Of a stretch of 64,000 nucleotides of DNA, positions 12,001 to 21,850 are shown piece after piece. The DNA lies in NCBI RefSeq assembly GCF_024323335.1, contig NC_066583.1, forward strand, positions 17,654,665-17,718,664, given 5' to 3'. Position numbers and translations under genes: made by a program. The notes beneath the pieces are model-generated. The model was not told the DNA's origin. It was given only the letters and a program-made list of their open reading frames with translations, and ran no database searches. Origin of the DNA: Lathyrus oleraceus (Eukaryota; Streptophyta; Magnoliopsida; Fabales; Fabaceae). Position 1 is the stretch's first letter. Every line of letters begins with the position of its first letter.

Positions 12001-14308
12001 ATCAGAAAAAATGTGGGCCTTTGGATCAAAAGAAAAGGTCAAAGCGATCTAACGGCCATGAGATCGTCTTCTTCCTCAAGACAATCCGGCCATGAACAGT
12101 AACGCCGGTAGGATTCCGGCCACCCTCGGCGGCGGCCCAGAACTTCACGAAAATGGGGCTACCCCCCCTAAACCATATGCTAGGAACTCAAAAATCACAT
12201 TATTTTTTCATGAATCCTCACCAATCTCTCAAATCACAACCAACAAGTTTGAACATCAAAACTTTAAATCAAGTTTTCTCACTCAATATTGCATCATTTT
12301 AAAAAGTAAACACATCTACATCATCACCATAGCATGTAGTTTCATTTAGGCATAAGAAATGAGTGAAATAAGAGAGTCGAAATTTGAGTTACTGGAAATG
12401 GCGCCTTCTGAAACTTCAGTATGGTGATGAGTTAAGCTCCAGAATACCTCCCTTGAACTTCTATGAATGTTTGCTACCTTTGGTTGTGCTTGAAACGGTC
12501 CAGATCTTGAGATTCAAGAAGCAACCTCCATTAAAGCTCTGTTTAGAAACTGCTTGGAATGGCTCAAATGAAGGGTGGTTTGTGATCCTTAGAGTGTGTA
12601 GATCAAGAATATGCTATTGGTTTTCATTTTCCATGGATGTATGGAGAGATTTGATGAGAATAAAGTATGAGATTATTTTTGGAAAGTCATATTTTCAGTG
12701 TGTATGGAGGTTGCACGAATTAGGGTTTTGCTTAATTTCATTTTTAGAGTTTATACTCTAGTTTTTGTGGCTTGGTGGGCTCAAATGAAAGAGTTTCAAG
12801 TCCATGATCATTTTGGCTATTTTTGGAAATACCCCCCTTATTTGCACATGGACAACCTTGTTTAATGCATTAATCTTCTCTTGAGACTTGATTAATCATG
12901 ATTATATGAAAGAAATAACACAAAATGATGTCTAATGTCAATTTTGCAAAGGTGTAATTTTTGTGCATGCATGACTTTTCCACACATGTGGGAATGCATG
13001 GGCTCAAATTCCAAGGTGGATTTGGCCCAAAAAATAATGCTGAATAAATTCCCAATGATTGGCATGTGAGAATATTCCATGATGTCAACTTGTGTCCTTT
13101 TGCCTTTTCATGCAAGAAAGCTTGAAAAATGACTTGTACCATTGATGAATCATGCAAAATTATAGGTCATTTTGCATGTCATTTTGAATTACTTCTCAAA
13201 ACAAAACCATAGCAAAAAGAGCCACACCAATTGGACTTGTCAACCTCAAGTTATGCCTTTTTAAAGCCTTCATGCACACTTCATCATTCAATAACCATAA
13301 CTCTTCAACCATTCATCATATGGCCTTGAAATAGGACTTTTTGGAAAAGGGAGACAAAGATCTACAACTGTCATGTCTAAGAAAAATTCATTTGGAGCTT
13401 CCTTGGTGATGAAAAATGTTAAATGATCTTGGTACATCAGCAAGCTCGCTAGGCGAGTGAGGTAGCGAAGGGCTCGCTAGGCGAGCACTCAACGTGGTTC
13501 CAGCGAATACTCCCAGACTTGGATAAAAGCATAGCTAGCAATTACTCGCTAGGCGAGCATCCATCGAGCAAGTAGCGAGCAATTCCAATAGCAACATCAT
13601 CAAGGCTCGCTGGAGCGAAGGAGGAAGTGTGGGCTTCGCCTAGCGAGCATGACAGCTCAGGAAGTTTCTTCTGGGTGCAGGTGACTCTGGTGGCTTATTT
13701 TGGGGCTCGCTAGGCGAACCATTCTGCTCGCCTAGCGAGCATGACAGCTCAGGAACATCTTTCCAAATTTGGTAACCTGTGCACTGGACCTTTGTTCCTT
13801 CAAGATTAATGTTTTGAATGATGAATAGACCCCATTTGAACATGTTAGAAGTATCTCAAGTCATTCCCTAGCCATTTGACCCTCAGTTGACCAACAATTG
13901 ACTTTTGATTTCACAATTGTATTTTGAACTGTATTAAGCCCATTAAGCTTGATCCTTTAAAGAAAACCTCTGAAAATGAAACCCTAGCTCCCAAGAGCTC
14001 TACACAACATCCATAAGACCTTCAAACCAAGATTGCATCTCAATCCTTGAGGAACCCTACTTTGACCTTGATACCCAGATGAATACAAACTTCCTTGAGT
14101 GTTGAGAAAAACCCTAGTTGATGCACAATTTCCCTTGTGTTGACTGATCATTCAGATAGAACCCACAAAGTGACTTGGATGATATCCAAGCTTCTTGGAA
14201 GACAAACTCTTGGAGCTAATTCTGATTGACATGATGAAATGCAATATGAAAATGTTAAATGACCTAAAATGAATGCATGAATGAGGAGGGCAAATTTGAG
14301 GTGCTACA
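9012..14308 (-). repeat. Ogre1 3' LTR
   Basis: In sense direction it starts TGTAGCACCTCAAATTTGCC at 14308 and ends in GCGACA at 9012. It contains a cluster of CTCGCTAGGCGAG palindromes (13440-13745), a GC-rich CCGG/GGCGGC island near 12085-12140, long AT-rich stretches without coding potential, a structural R-region module at about 9365-9410 and a PBS-like motif in U5 at 9076-9085. Compared with the other LTR it lacks about 20 bp within the palindrome cluster. The short ORFs inside it, such as 12384-12761, look like chance frames. Confidence 0.95.
13440..13745. repeat. Cluster of CTCGCTAGGCGAG palindromes in U3 (Ogre1 3' LTR)
   Basis: Repeated near-palindromes of the form CTCGC-TAG-GCGAG, plus the opposite version TTCGCCTAGCGA, occur about 560-870 nt from the LTR start. 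The same cluster is present in the other Ogre1 LTR and in Ogre2. Confidence 0.85.
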
Positions 14309-14325
14309 GCTGCCCCTATTCAATC
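14309..14325 (-). other. Ogre1 polypurine tract region
   Basis: The minus strand reads GATTGAATAGGGGCAGC directly before the LTR start TGTAGC. This is the expected place for the plus-strand primer of reverse transcription. The same sequence adjoins the Ogre3 LTR at 58993-59009. Within it, TATTCAATC (14317-14325, plus) is complementary to GATTGAATA at 14382-14390. Confidence 0.75.
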
Positions 14326-14439
14326 AACTGTGAACCTGAACGGATGAAAGCAGCGGCTATCAGACTTTCAAGGTAAACAGGGATTGAATACCAAAAGAAC
14401 CAGAGAATTTGCACTCTGTAGGTGACGAATCAAGGAAAG

Positions 14440-15440
14440 CGGGGTCATTTACCGATGGCGGCTTCAAAACAAATTTGATATTTAACGATATCAAAGAAAG
14501 CGAGGCCATTTACCGATGGCGGCTTCAAAACAAATTTGATATTTACCGATATCAAAGAAAGCGAGGCCATTTACCGATGGCGGCTTCAAAACAAATTTGA
14601 TATTTACCGATATCAAGGAAAGCGAGGCCATTTACCGATGGCGGCTTCAAAACAAATTTGATATTTACCGATATCAAGGAAAGCGCTACAAGACCAGACA
14701 TTTACCGATGACTGGGAATGAACTCGATGTTTACCGACATCGAACAAAGATGTTTATAAGCAAAACAAGACCAGACATTTACCGATGACTGGGAAGGAAC
14801 TCGATGTTTACCGACATCGAACAAAGATGTTTATAAGCGAAACAAGACCAGACATTTACCGATGATTGGGAAGGAACTCGATATTTACCGACATCGAACA
14901 ATGATGTTTATAAGTGAAACAAGACCAGACATTTACCGATGACAGGGAAGGAACTCGATGTTTACCGACATCGAACAAAGATGTTTACAAGTGAAACAAG
15001 ACCATACATTTACCGATGACTGGGAAGGAACTCGATGTTTACCGACATCGAACAAAGATGTTTACAGATACCAAGGAGAGAAAACATTTATGAAACGAAA
15101 CCATTTACCGATGGCGAAAATGAAATACTCGATATTTACGGATAGCGAAAACACACAGTTGTTTAAACGACAAAACCATTTACCGATGGTTAACAAGCGA
15201 CTGATGTTTACCGACATCGAACAATGATGTTTACCGACACCAAAAAAGGAAAGGACACACACGGGTGTTGACAGAATGATTTTTTTTTGTAGACACCATG
15301 AGAGACATGCCATTTATTGATGGCCAACGATTGGAATTCGACGTTTATCGACATCGAAAGATGATGTTCGCCGACATCAAAGAAAAGCACAGACATTTAC
15401 GGGGACCAACACGACACTTACCGGTATCGCAAGGATGATA
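14440..15440 (-). repeat. Tandem array of hairpins with TCGGTAAA loop in Ogre1 3' UTR
   Basis: On the plus strand the octamer TTTACCGA occurs about 21 times between 14448 and 15237, and degenerate forms continue to about 15430. Each copy is flanked by short complementary arms: CCA/TGG, GATA/TATC, CGATG/CATCG, GACA/TGAC and others. In element sense these are hairpins with loop TCGGTAAA. They are embedded in larger direct repeats of about 60 bp (14440-14690) and about 77 bp (14690-15080). Tandem repeats in the Ogre 3' UTR are known to be hypervariable and a source of satellites. ORFs called here are repeat artefacts. Confidence 0.9.
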
Positions 15441-16801
15441 TTTACATATGTCAAAATAAGGCAAACGCTTACTGATGACTAAATCGGAAGAGAATCAAGC
15501 TTTCCTTTCACGGACTGGTAAGAAAATAAATCTCACGGGGATTATCGATTCTGAATGTTGCCAAGAGCAACTGCTGCAAATGTGCCACACCGATGTTGAA
15601 AAATGATCCGTCTCTTCCGGAGATATGATCCAATCTGGTTTAATACATGTACGCATATGTTTGAGTTTTCCGTGGCGTAATGCTCCATACTGAATGGAAA
15701 TGCTACGCGATTTGAGAATGCGAATGCAAATGATGATTACTACATGTAAGATGCGACGGAAGGAGAACTCCTTCTGGGAAAGCAAATGATCACTTTACAG
15801 AGCACACAATTTCTGATTCGATCTTCCAACTCTGTGGGGACATACAACAATTTCGCTGAGGATACTTACTGATCTAACATTCTCAGAAGGGTAGAGAAAA
15901 CAACTCAACTGGGGAGTCACTCGTTGGGAAAACACCAACCTCTCGACCATGCTGGGGAAACAAATTCTGAACTCGACTTAGACGACCCAACTTCTTACAC
16001 GACTGGACAGTGTTGAAACAACAGGGTCTTCCTTCGAACAAACTTTGGCTCATCTGCTTTAGCCATCAATCAAAGATAGTAACCTGCAAAACGGCAAGAC
16101 ATACATGCCCCAGGGGATTGTATGGACAAAATATACTCAAGTGTACTCAACATTCAAAATGATTTTCAGATGTTTTATCTTTCCGCACGTCATTGTCTAG
16201 CCTTCATGTTTTTAGATGCAATGTTTATCAAAAATTCGGACGTTTTTTTTTGCAAACAAAACAGTAGAAATAAAAAAAAACAAGAGAGCAATTTGACTGA
16301 ATAACGACTTTTATTGATTGAAAATGGCCTATAAAGGCAAATACATCAGGAAGCAATTCCTAGGAAGAGGTAATTGCGCCAAAAGAGAAAATAAACTATC
16401 CTATTGGCAATGTGAACACGGCATTCCACTATTTTCCAATTCTGTTATGACTCATATATCTTCACTTTCCCCCAAATTCTTTACTTTCTGAGAAGAGTGA
16501 TTGGACCGATCATATCCTTCAAGATGGTAGACACTGAAACAAGATGAAGTACAGGTAACTCAGATTGTAGTCTTCGCTTTAATCCCTCTTTTTCCTGGAC
16601 CGCCTTTTCAGGTTTTCAATCCACCGGGATACCCATTTTTGCCTAAGCCGCCTTTGCAGGTTTTCGACTTACCGGGTGTACATATTATTTTTTATTCTTT
16701 ATCCCTAACTTTTGCCCGAACCTTTTTCTTTTCTTTTTCTCTTGGTTCGCCGGGATGCCCCTTTTTTTCCTAGACTTTCTTTCTTTGTCCAGCAGGTCAG
16801 T
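15441..16801 (-). other. Remaining Ogre1 3' UTR
   Basis: Non-coding. It holds an imperfect hairpin near 15675-15708 (GCGTA ... TACGC with an inner CCAT/ATGG) that is conserved in Ogre3 near 60650-60690. Next to the integrase stop, at about 16580-16800, are diverged repeats of a GCC..CC.TTT..GGTTTTC.A.CCGGG type (plus-strand reading), also found at the same place in Ogre3 (63560-63670). Confidence 0.6.
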
Positions 16802-17860
16802 TTATGCGAAGTATTTTTTGACTACATCTGAATTCACAGGAGACGGAAAATCTTCACCATCCATAGTTGTAAGCATCAAGGCTCCACCATAAAAGACCTT
16901 TTTAACAACATATGGACCTTCATAATTCGGAGTCCACTTGCCCCTGTTATCTGTACCGGGAGGAAGGATCCTCTTCAAAACTAAGTCACCTATCTGATAG
17001 CTTCGAGGATGCACTTTCTGATCAAAGGCCTTCTTCATCCTTCTCTGATATAGTTGTCCATGGCACACAGCTGCTAATCGCTTTTCCTCAATTAAATTTA
17101 ACTCATCAAAACTGGCTTGAACCCACTCAGCCTCGTCAAGTTTTACATCCATCATCATCCTCAAAGAAGGGATTTCAACTTCTACTGGCAAGACTGCCTC
17201 CATGCCATACACAAGTGAAAACGGAGTTTCCCCGGTTGACGTACGCACTGAGGTACGATACCCATGCAAAGCGAAAGGCAACATCTCATGCCAATCCTTG
17301 TACGTCACAACCATCTTTTGCACAATCTTCTTAATGTTCTTGTTTGCCGCCTCTACAACACCATTCATCTTTGGTCTGTAAGGAGAAGAATTGTGGTGTT
17401 CGATCTTAAAGTCTTTGCAAAGCTCTTTCATCATCTTGTTATTGAGATTTGAACCATTATCAGTGATGATTCTCTCAGGAACCCCATAACAATAGATAAT
17501 TTCTTTCTTAATGAATCGAGCAACCACTTGTCTAGTAACATTGGCATAGGAAGCTGCTTCCACCCACTTGGTAAAGTAATCAATCGCGACTAGGATGAAG
17601 CGATGTCCATTAGAAGTAGTAGGTTCAATCTTTACAATCATATCAATGCCCCACATCACGAATGGCCAAGGAGAATTCATAATATTCAGAGGGTTTGGTG
17701 GTACATGCACTTTATCTGCATAGATCTGATATTTGTGGCACTTCCGAGCGTATTTGAAACAATCAGATTCCATGGTTATCTAGTAATAACCGGCTCTTAA
17801 CAACTTCTTGGCCATTGCATGACCACCAGCATGGGTACCAAAAGATCCCTCGTGTACTTC
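16802..17860 (-). pseudogene. Ogre1 integrase
   Basis: This is the last domain of pol and would insert the element cDNA into the genome. From the Met at 17773 (323 codons to the stop at 16802) the catalytic triad is complete: Asp44 (WGIDM), Asp105 (TDNGSN) and Glu141 (VVEAANK), with the canonical 35-residue gap. A GPY module (KWTPNYEGPYVV, about residues 280-290) lies near the C terminus, which ends DVVKKYFA. Upstream in the same frame are the zinc-finger histidines (VHEGSFGTHAGGH) and CHKYQ, where relatives have CHKC, so one zinc-binding Cys has become Tyr. A TAG at 17780-17782, where relatives have Trp, and the TAG at 17861-17863 interrupt the frame. Confidence 0.93.
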
Positions 17861-18706
17861 CTACATTAACATGTCTGCTTCGTGTCTAACCACGCATCTG
17901 AGCAGAACCATGTCAAAGTTCCTCTTGTACAACACATCATCCTTGTTCAAGTAAAAGCTTCCAGCTAGCCTTCTCAGTGTCTTCTTGTCATTCTTTGACG
18001 CTCCTTCAGGATGCTCTTGGCTTTTGAGGAAATTCTTAATATTATAAAACCACGACTTCTCATCAATAACAGACTCGGCTGCAAACACATACGCAGGCCT
18101 CTCGAGTCGATTCACAGCAACGTGTGGCACATGATTCTGCCAATGAACTTTGATCATGGAAGACAATGTGGCTAAGGCATCAGCCATTTGATTTTCATCT
18201 CGGGGTACATGATACAACTTTACTGTCTTGAAGAAAGTCAGGATCCTTCTGGTGTAATCTCTAAAAGGAATCAAATGCGGCTGATGAGTATTCCAGTCTC
18301 CATTGACTTGGTTAATCACTAGAGCAGAATCTCCATAAATGTCCATAGTTTTGATCCTTAGATCGATGGCTTCCTCAATCCCCATGATACAGGCCTCGTA
18401 CTCATCTTCGTTGTTGGTTACTTCAAAAGTCAATCTGGCGGAAAAAGGTATGTGTGCACCTTTAGGATTAATGAGTATTGCCCCAACACCATTTCCATTC
18501 ACATTTACCGCCCCATTAAACATCAGTGTCCACTTGTCATCGGGATCCGGTCCTTCCTCGACAAGAGGCTCTTCACAATCTTTCATCTTTAAGTACATGA
18601 TATCTTCATCGGGGAATTCAAACATCATCGGCTGATAGTCATCAATTGGTTGCTCGACAAGGTAATCAGACAGAATACTACCCTTGATGGCCTTTTGCGA
18701 CGTGTA
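17861..18706 (-). pseudogene. Ogre1 second (Tat-specific) RNase H
   Basis: The frame 18628-17861 (255 residues) carries an RNase H typical of the extra domain of Tat-lineage elements, placed between the RT-linked RNase H and integrase. Motifs: LMFNGAVN (residues 36-43), NEDEYEAC (73-80), YGDSALVI (98-105) and ENQMADALA (145-153). The first catalytic Asp of this family (FDGA) is Asn38 here, while the Glu and the other two Asp are kept. The enzyme would degrade RNA in the RNA:DNA hybrid and process primers. The frame continues directly from the RT/RNase H frame after a TAG at 18707-18709, and is closed by TAG at 17861-17863 where relatives have Gln. It is degraded by substitution rather than rearrangement. 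Confidence 0.9.
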
Positions 18707-19200
18707 CTAGATATCATACTCTGTCAAAATCATCTGCCAACGAGCCACTCGTCCGGTAAGAGCCGGATTTTCAAAGATATACTTTACTGGGTCCATCTTA
18801 GAAATCAACAAGGTAGTATGGTTCAACATATACTGTCTCAGTCGGCGAGCAGCCCATGCCAAAGCGCAGCAAGTTTTCTCGAGCAGCGAGTATCTTGTTT
18901 CACAGTCGGTAAACTTTTTGCTAAGGTAGTATATTGCATGCTCTTTTCGACCAGACTCGTCATGTTGTCCCAATACACACCCCATCGAATTCTCTATTGT
19001 TGAAAGGTACATTATCAGAGGCCTCCCAGGAACTGGAGGTATAAGAATTGGAGGTTTCTGCAAATATTCTTTTATCTTATCAAAAGCTTTTTGACAATCA
19101 TTGTTCCACCTGATTGCTTGATCTTTTCTTAGCAATTTAAATATCGGTTCACACGTAGCTATTAGGTGAGATATGAACTGCGCAATGTAGTTCAGCCTCC
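18707..19200 (-). pseudogene. Ogre1 RT thumb/connection and first RNase H-like domain
   Basis: The frame covering 19135-18707 reads through the usual pol sequence after RT: LRKDQAIRWNNDCQKAF, RPLIMYLS, GCVLGQHDESG, HAIYYLSKKF, ETRYSLLEKTCCALAWA and ending LTEYDI before a TAG at 18707-18709 (Gln codon in relatives). The position that holds the first catalytic Asp in ordinary gypsy RNase H is LYLS-like, as expected for Tat elements where this domain is inactive and the additional RNase H supplies activity. It is out of frame with RT because one T is missing in a T run at about 19203-19207. Confidence 0.85.
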
Positions 19201-20275
19201 CTAAAAACCCCGAACCTGCTTTTTCGTTCTTGGTTCAGGCATTTCTTGAATAGCTTTTACTTTCGCTGGATCAACCTCAATCCCTTTCTCGCTGACAATG
19301 AAACCTAACAGCTTTCTAGATCTCACTCCAAACGTACACTTGTTTGGATTCAGCCTCAGTTTGAACTTTCTCAATCTTTCAAACAACTTTTGCAAGTTTA
19401 CCAAGTGCTCCTCTTCTGTCTGAGACTTCGCAATCATATCATCCACGTACACTTCAATTTCTTTGTGCATCATGTCATGAAAGAGAGTCGTCATAGCCCT
19501 TTGGTAGGTAGCACCGGCGTTCTTCAACCCAAATGGAATTACCTTATAACAGAACGTGCCCCAAGGTGTAATGAATGTCGTCTTCTCCATCTCTTCTGGC
19601 GCCATCTTGATCTGATTATAGCCAGAAAATCCATCCATGAAAGAGAAAACCGAGGACTGAGCAGTGTTATCGACCAATACATCAATGTGAGGTAATGGGA
19701 AGTCATCTTTCGGACTGGCTCTGTTTAAATCTCGGTAATCGACAAACATCCTGACTTTACCATCCTTCTTTGGCACGGGTACGATGTTGGCCACCCAAGG
19801 GGGATAATTGGTAACTGCTAGAAAACCTGCATCCAACTGTTTCTGAACCTCCTCTTTGATCTTGACAGCCATATCAGGACTAGTTCTGCAAAGCTTCTGC
19901 TTTACTGAAGGACAATCTTCCCTGAGAGGTAGCCTGTGCACCACAATATCTGTATCCAAACCAGGCATATCTTGATACGACCATGCGAATACATCCACAT
20001 ATTCTTGCAGCATTTCAATTAGCCCTCTCTTGACCTTTTCCTCTAAAGTAGCCCCTATCTTGATCTCTTTCTTTGCGTCCTCAGTACCAAGGTTAATGAC
20101 TTCCAACTCTTCCTGATGAGGTTGAATGACCCTTTCCTCCTGTTTCAATAGTCTGGCCAATTCTTTGGGGAGTTCACAATCTTTTTCACTCTCCTCTTCG
20201 GCTTGGTAAATGGGATTATCGAAGTCATACTGAGCCATAACAAAACTGTTTTTAATGGAATCCGCAAGATCAATT
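19201..20275 (-). pseudogene. Ogre1 reverse transcriptase
   Basis: RT copies the element RNA into DNA. The open stretch runs from the proposed splice acceptor at 20275 to a stop at 19201. Numbered from the in-frame Met at 20295, it has VPKKDGKVRMFVDYRDLN (about 174-191), the first catalytic Asp in FSFMDGFSGYNQI (Asp221) and the YVDD box (283-286). It ends at KKQVRGF, where one missing T makes a stop, while relatives continue FLGRLNY. The region before RT (residues 20-120, DFDNPIYQAEEE onward) is the usual Ogre linker between protease and RT. The Met at 20295 lies within the intron, so the likely start is by splicing rather than initiation here. Confidence 0.93.
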
Positions 20276-20528
20276 CTGCACGAACGGTGTTTCATGCTTT
20301 ATTTTAGAAAAGAGTTCAAGGAAGTCACAAAAAAAACATTGCCATTTTTATTGTTTTGAAAATGAAAGTAATAAAACAGAAAGACAGTGAACACAAATTT
20401 GATTACAAAACGTCCTTTATTGATGATAATCATTGAAAACTCAAAACATGATGTGGCCCTACAATGAACCACTACGCCTTGGGCAGAGGTAGGGCTTTCA
20501 TGCAAAATGAAAAACAGAAGAAAATTAC
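20276..20528 (-). other. Predicted intron between Ogre1 protease and RT
   Basis: In minus sense the segment starts GTAATTTTC right after ACAGA and ends CGTTCGTGCAG, so it has GT/AG ends and an AT-rich body with pyrimidine-rich stretches. The donor lies inside the last codons of pro and removes its TAA (20525-20527). Joining ...CAG ACA GA to A ATT GAT keeps the frame exactly into RT. Splicing at this place is an established property of Ogre elements. These exact sites are my reading of this copy. Confidence 0.8.
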
Positions 20529-21850
20529 TCTGTCTGAAGAGTAACTTGGACTATTTCTTCAACAGTCCAGTTGTTGATCTTCTCCCCTGGAGCACACGGG
20601 CGCACCCAATTATCCATATCACAATCACTGTCACCATCTTCATTGTCTGTTGCAAAGACATCCCCGTGATTCATCAATCCAGCACTAGTGAAAGTGCACG
20701 GCCCTTTCAGATTCTGGACACCCTGCTCTGATGATTGAAAAGGCTGATAACCAATGCCAAACATGTCTTCTTTTATGGGCACATCAATCACCTTGCCCCA
20801 GCCTTCCGCGTTACCCGAATGAATGACCTCTAGAGCTTGTTTATAGGACGCGATCGAGGTACCTGATTTCTTCTGTTCAATACTGACAGTCTCAAAAGCT
20901 TGACATAGAGTTTCATGAATTTTGCCATCCATCTCCACATATTTGAAGGAGGATAAATGGCTCACAAAGATGTCCTCTTCGCCACACACGGTCACAACTT
21001 GACTATCCCACACATATTTTAGCTTTTGGTGGAGAGTCGAAGAAACTGCTCCGTCTCCATGTATCCAGGGATGCCCCAACAGACAACTATATGCTGGTTG
21101 AATATCCATCACATAGAAGACAATATTAAACACTTCCGGGCCGATCTTCACAGGCAACGTGACTTCACCAAAAACCGATCGCTTGGATCCATCAAAAGCA
21201 CGGACAACAAGATCACTTGGTGTGAGAACAACCCCTTCAGCATCAAGCTTACTCAGAGCCTTTTTGGGCAGCACATTCAAAGAAGAACCGGTATCCACCA
21301 AAACATGCGACAAAATGGCGCCTTTGCATTCCATCGTGATATGCAGAGCTCTATTATGATTGCGACCCTTAGGTGTCAAGTCTAGATCCGTGAATCCCAA
21401 ACCATGTCTCGTGTTAACATTTGCAATAACACCTTCAAGATGGTTAACAGAAATCTCTTGACTCACGTAAGCCATATTCAACATTTTCAACAGGGCGTTA
21501 CGATGTGCCTCGGAACACATCAACAGAGAGAGAATAGAGATTTTTGACGGTGTCTGGTTCAACTGATCCACGATCTTGTAATCATTCTTCTTGATAATTC
21601 TCATAAATTCCTCCACGTCCTTCTCAAAAGAACCCTCGGGCACTTCCTTTCACACTGGTTCTTCTTCAACTACAGCTTGTTTTCCTTTTGTTCTAGCAAG
21701 AACCTCAGTATTATTATCCTCCGGAACCTGTGGTGCAAACAAACGACCACTTCTCGTAAATCCTCCGGGTCCTCCCACATTACCCACAACCGAACCATCT
21801 GTTACTGGAGTCTTATTTGACGAACCAATCGTCACTGGAGTATGATTTAC
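20525..21850 (-). pseudogene. Ogre1 protease and flanking linker
   Basis: This is the C-terminal part of the gag-pro frame. The open stretch 21643-20525 encodes 372 residues with the retropepsin active site VLVDTGSSLNVLP (Asp117-Thr-Gly, near 21287-21295), followed by GEVTLPVKIGPEVFNIVFYVMDI and SCLLGHPWIHGDGAV, the usual flap and C-terminal protease segments. It would cleave the polyprotein. The reading frame is the same as gag, interrupted by TGA at 21851-21853 and TGA at 21650-21652. About 180 residues after the protease form an acidic linker up to the intron donor, where the frame would join RT. Confidence 0.9.

Noticed and set aside
12384..12761. A 125-residue plus-strand ORF in the Ogre1 LTR, truncated copy at 30095-30331
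   Set aside because: The matching frame in the other LTR is cut short by a substitution, and the residues show no family motif. A chance frame in LTR sequence.
14409..15227. Several overlapping ORFs of 60-90 residues with repeated YRWRLQ / TDDWE motifs
   Set aside because: They are translations of the tandem hairpin array in several frames, and have no start context or homology. The same holds for 59290-60302.
20295..20505. Met at 20295 as a separate RT start, or a small ORF 20299-20505
   Set aside because: Both lie in the predicted intron. In-frame splicing to protease explains the layout better.
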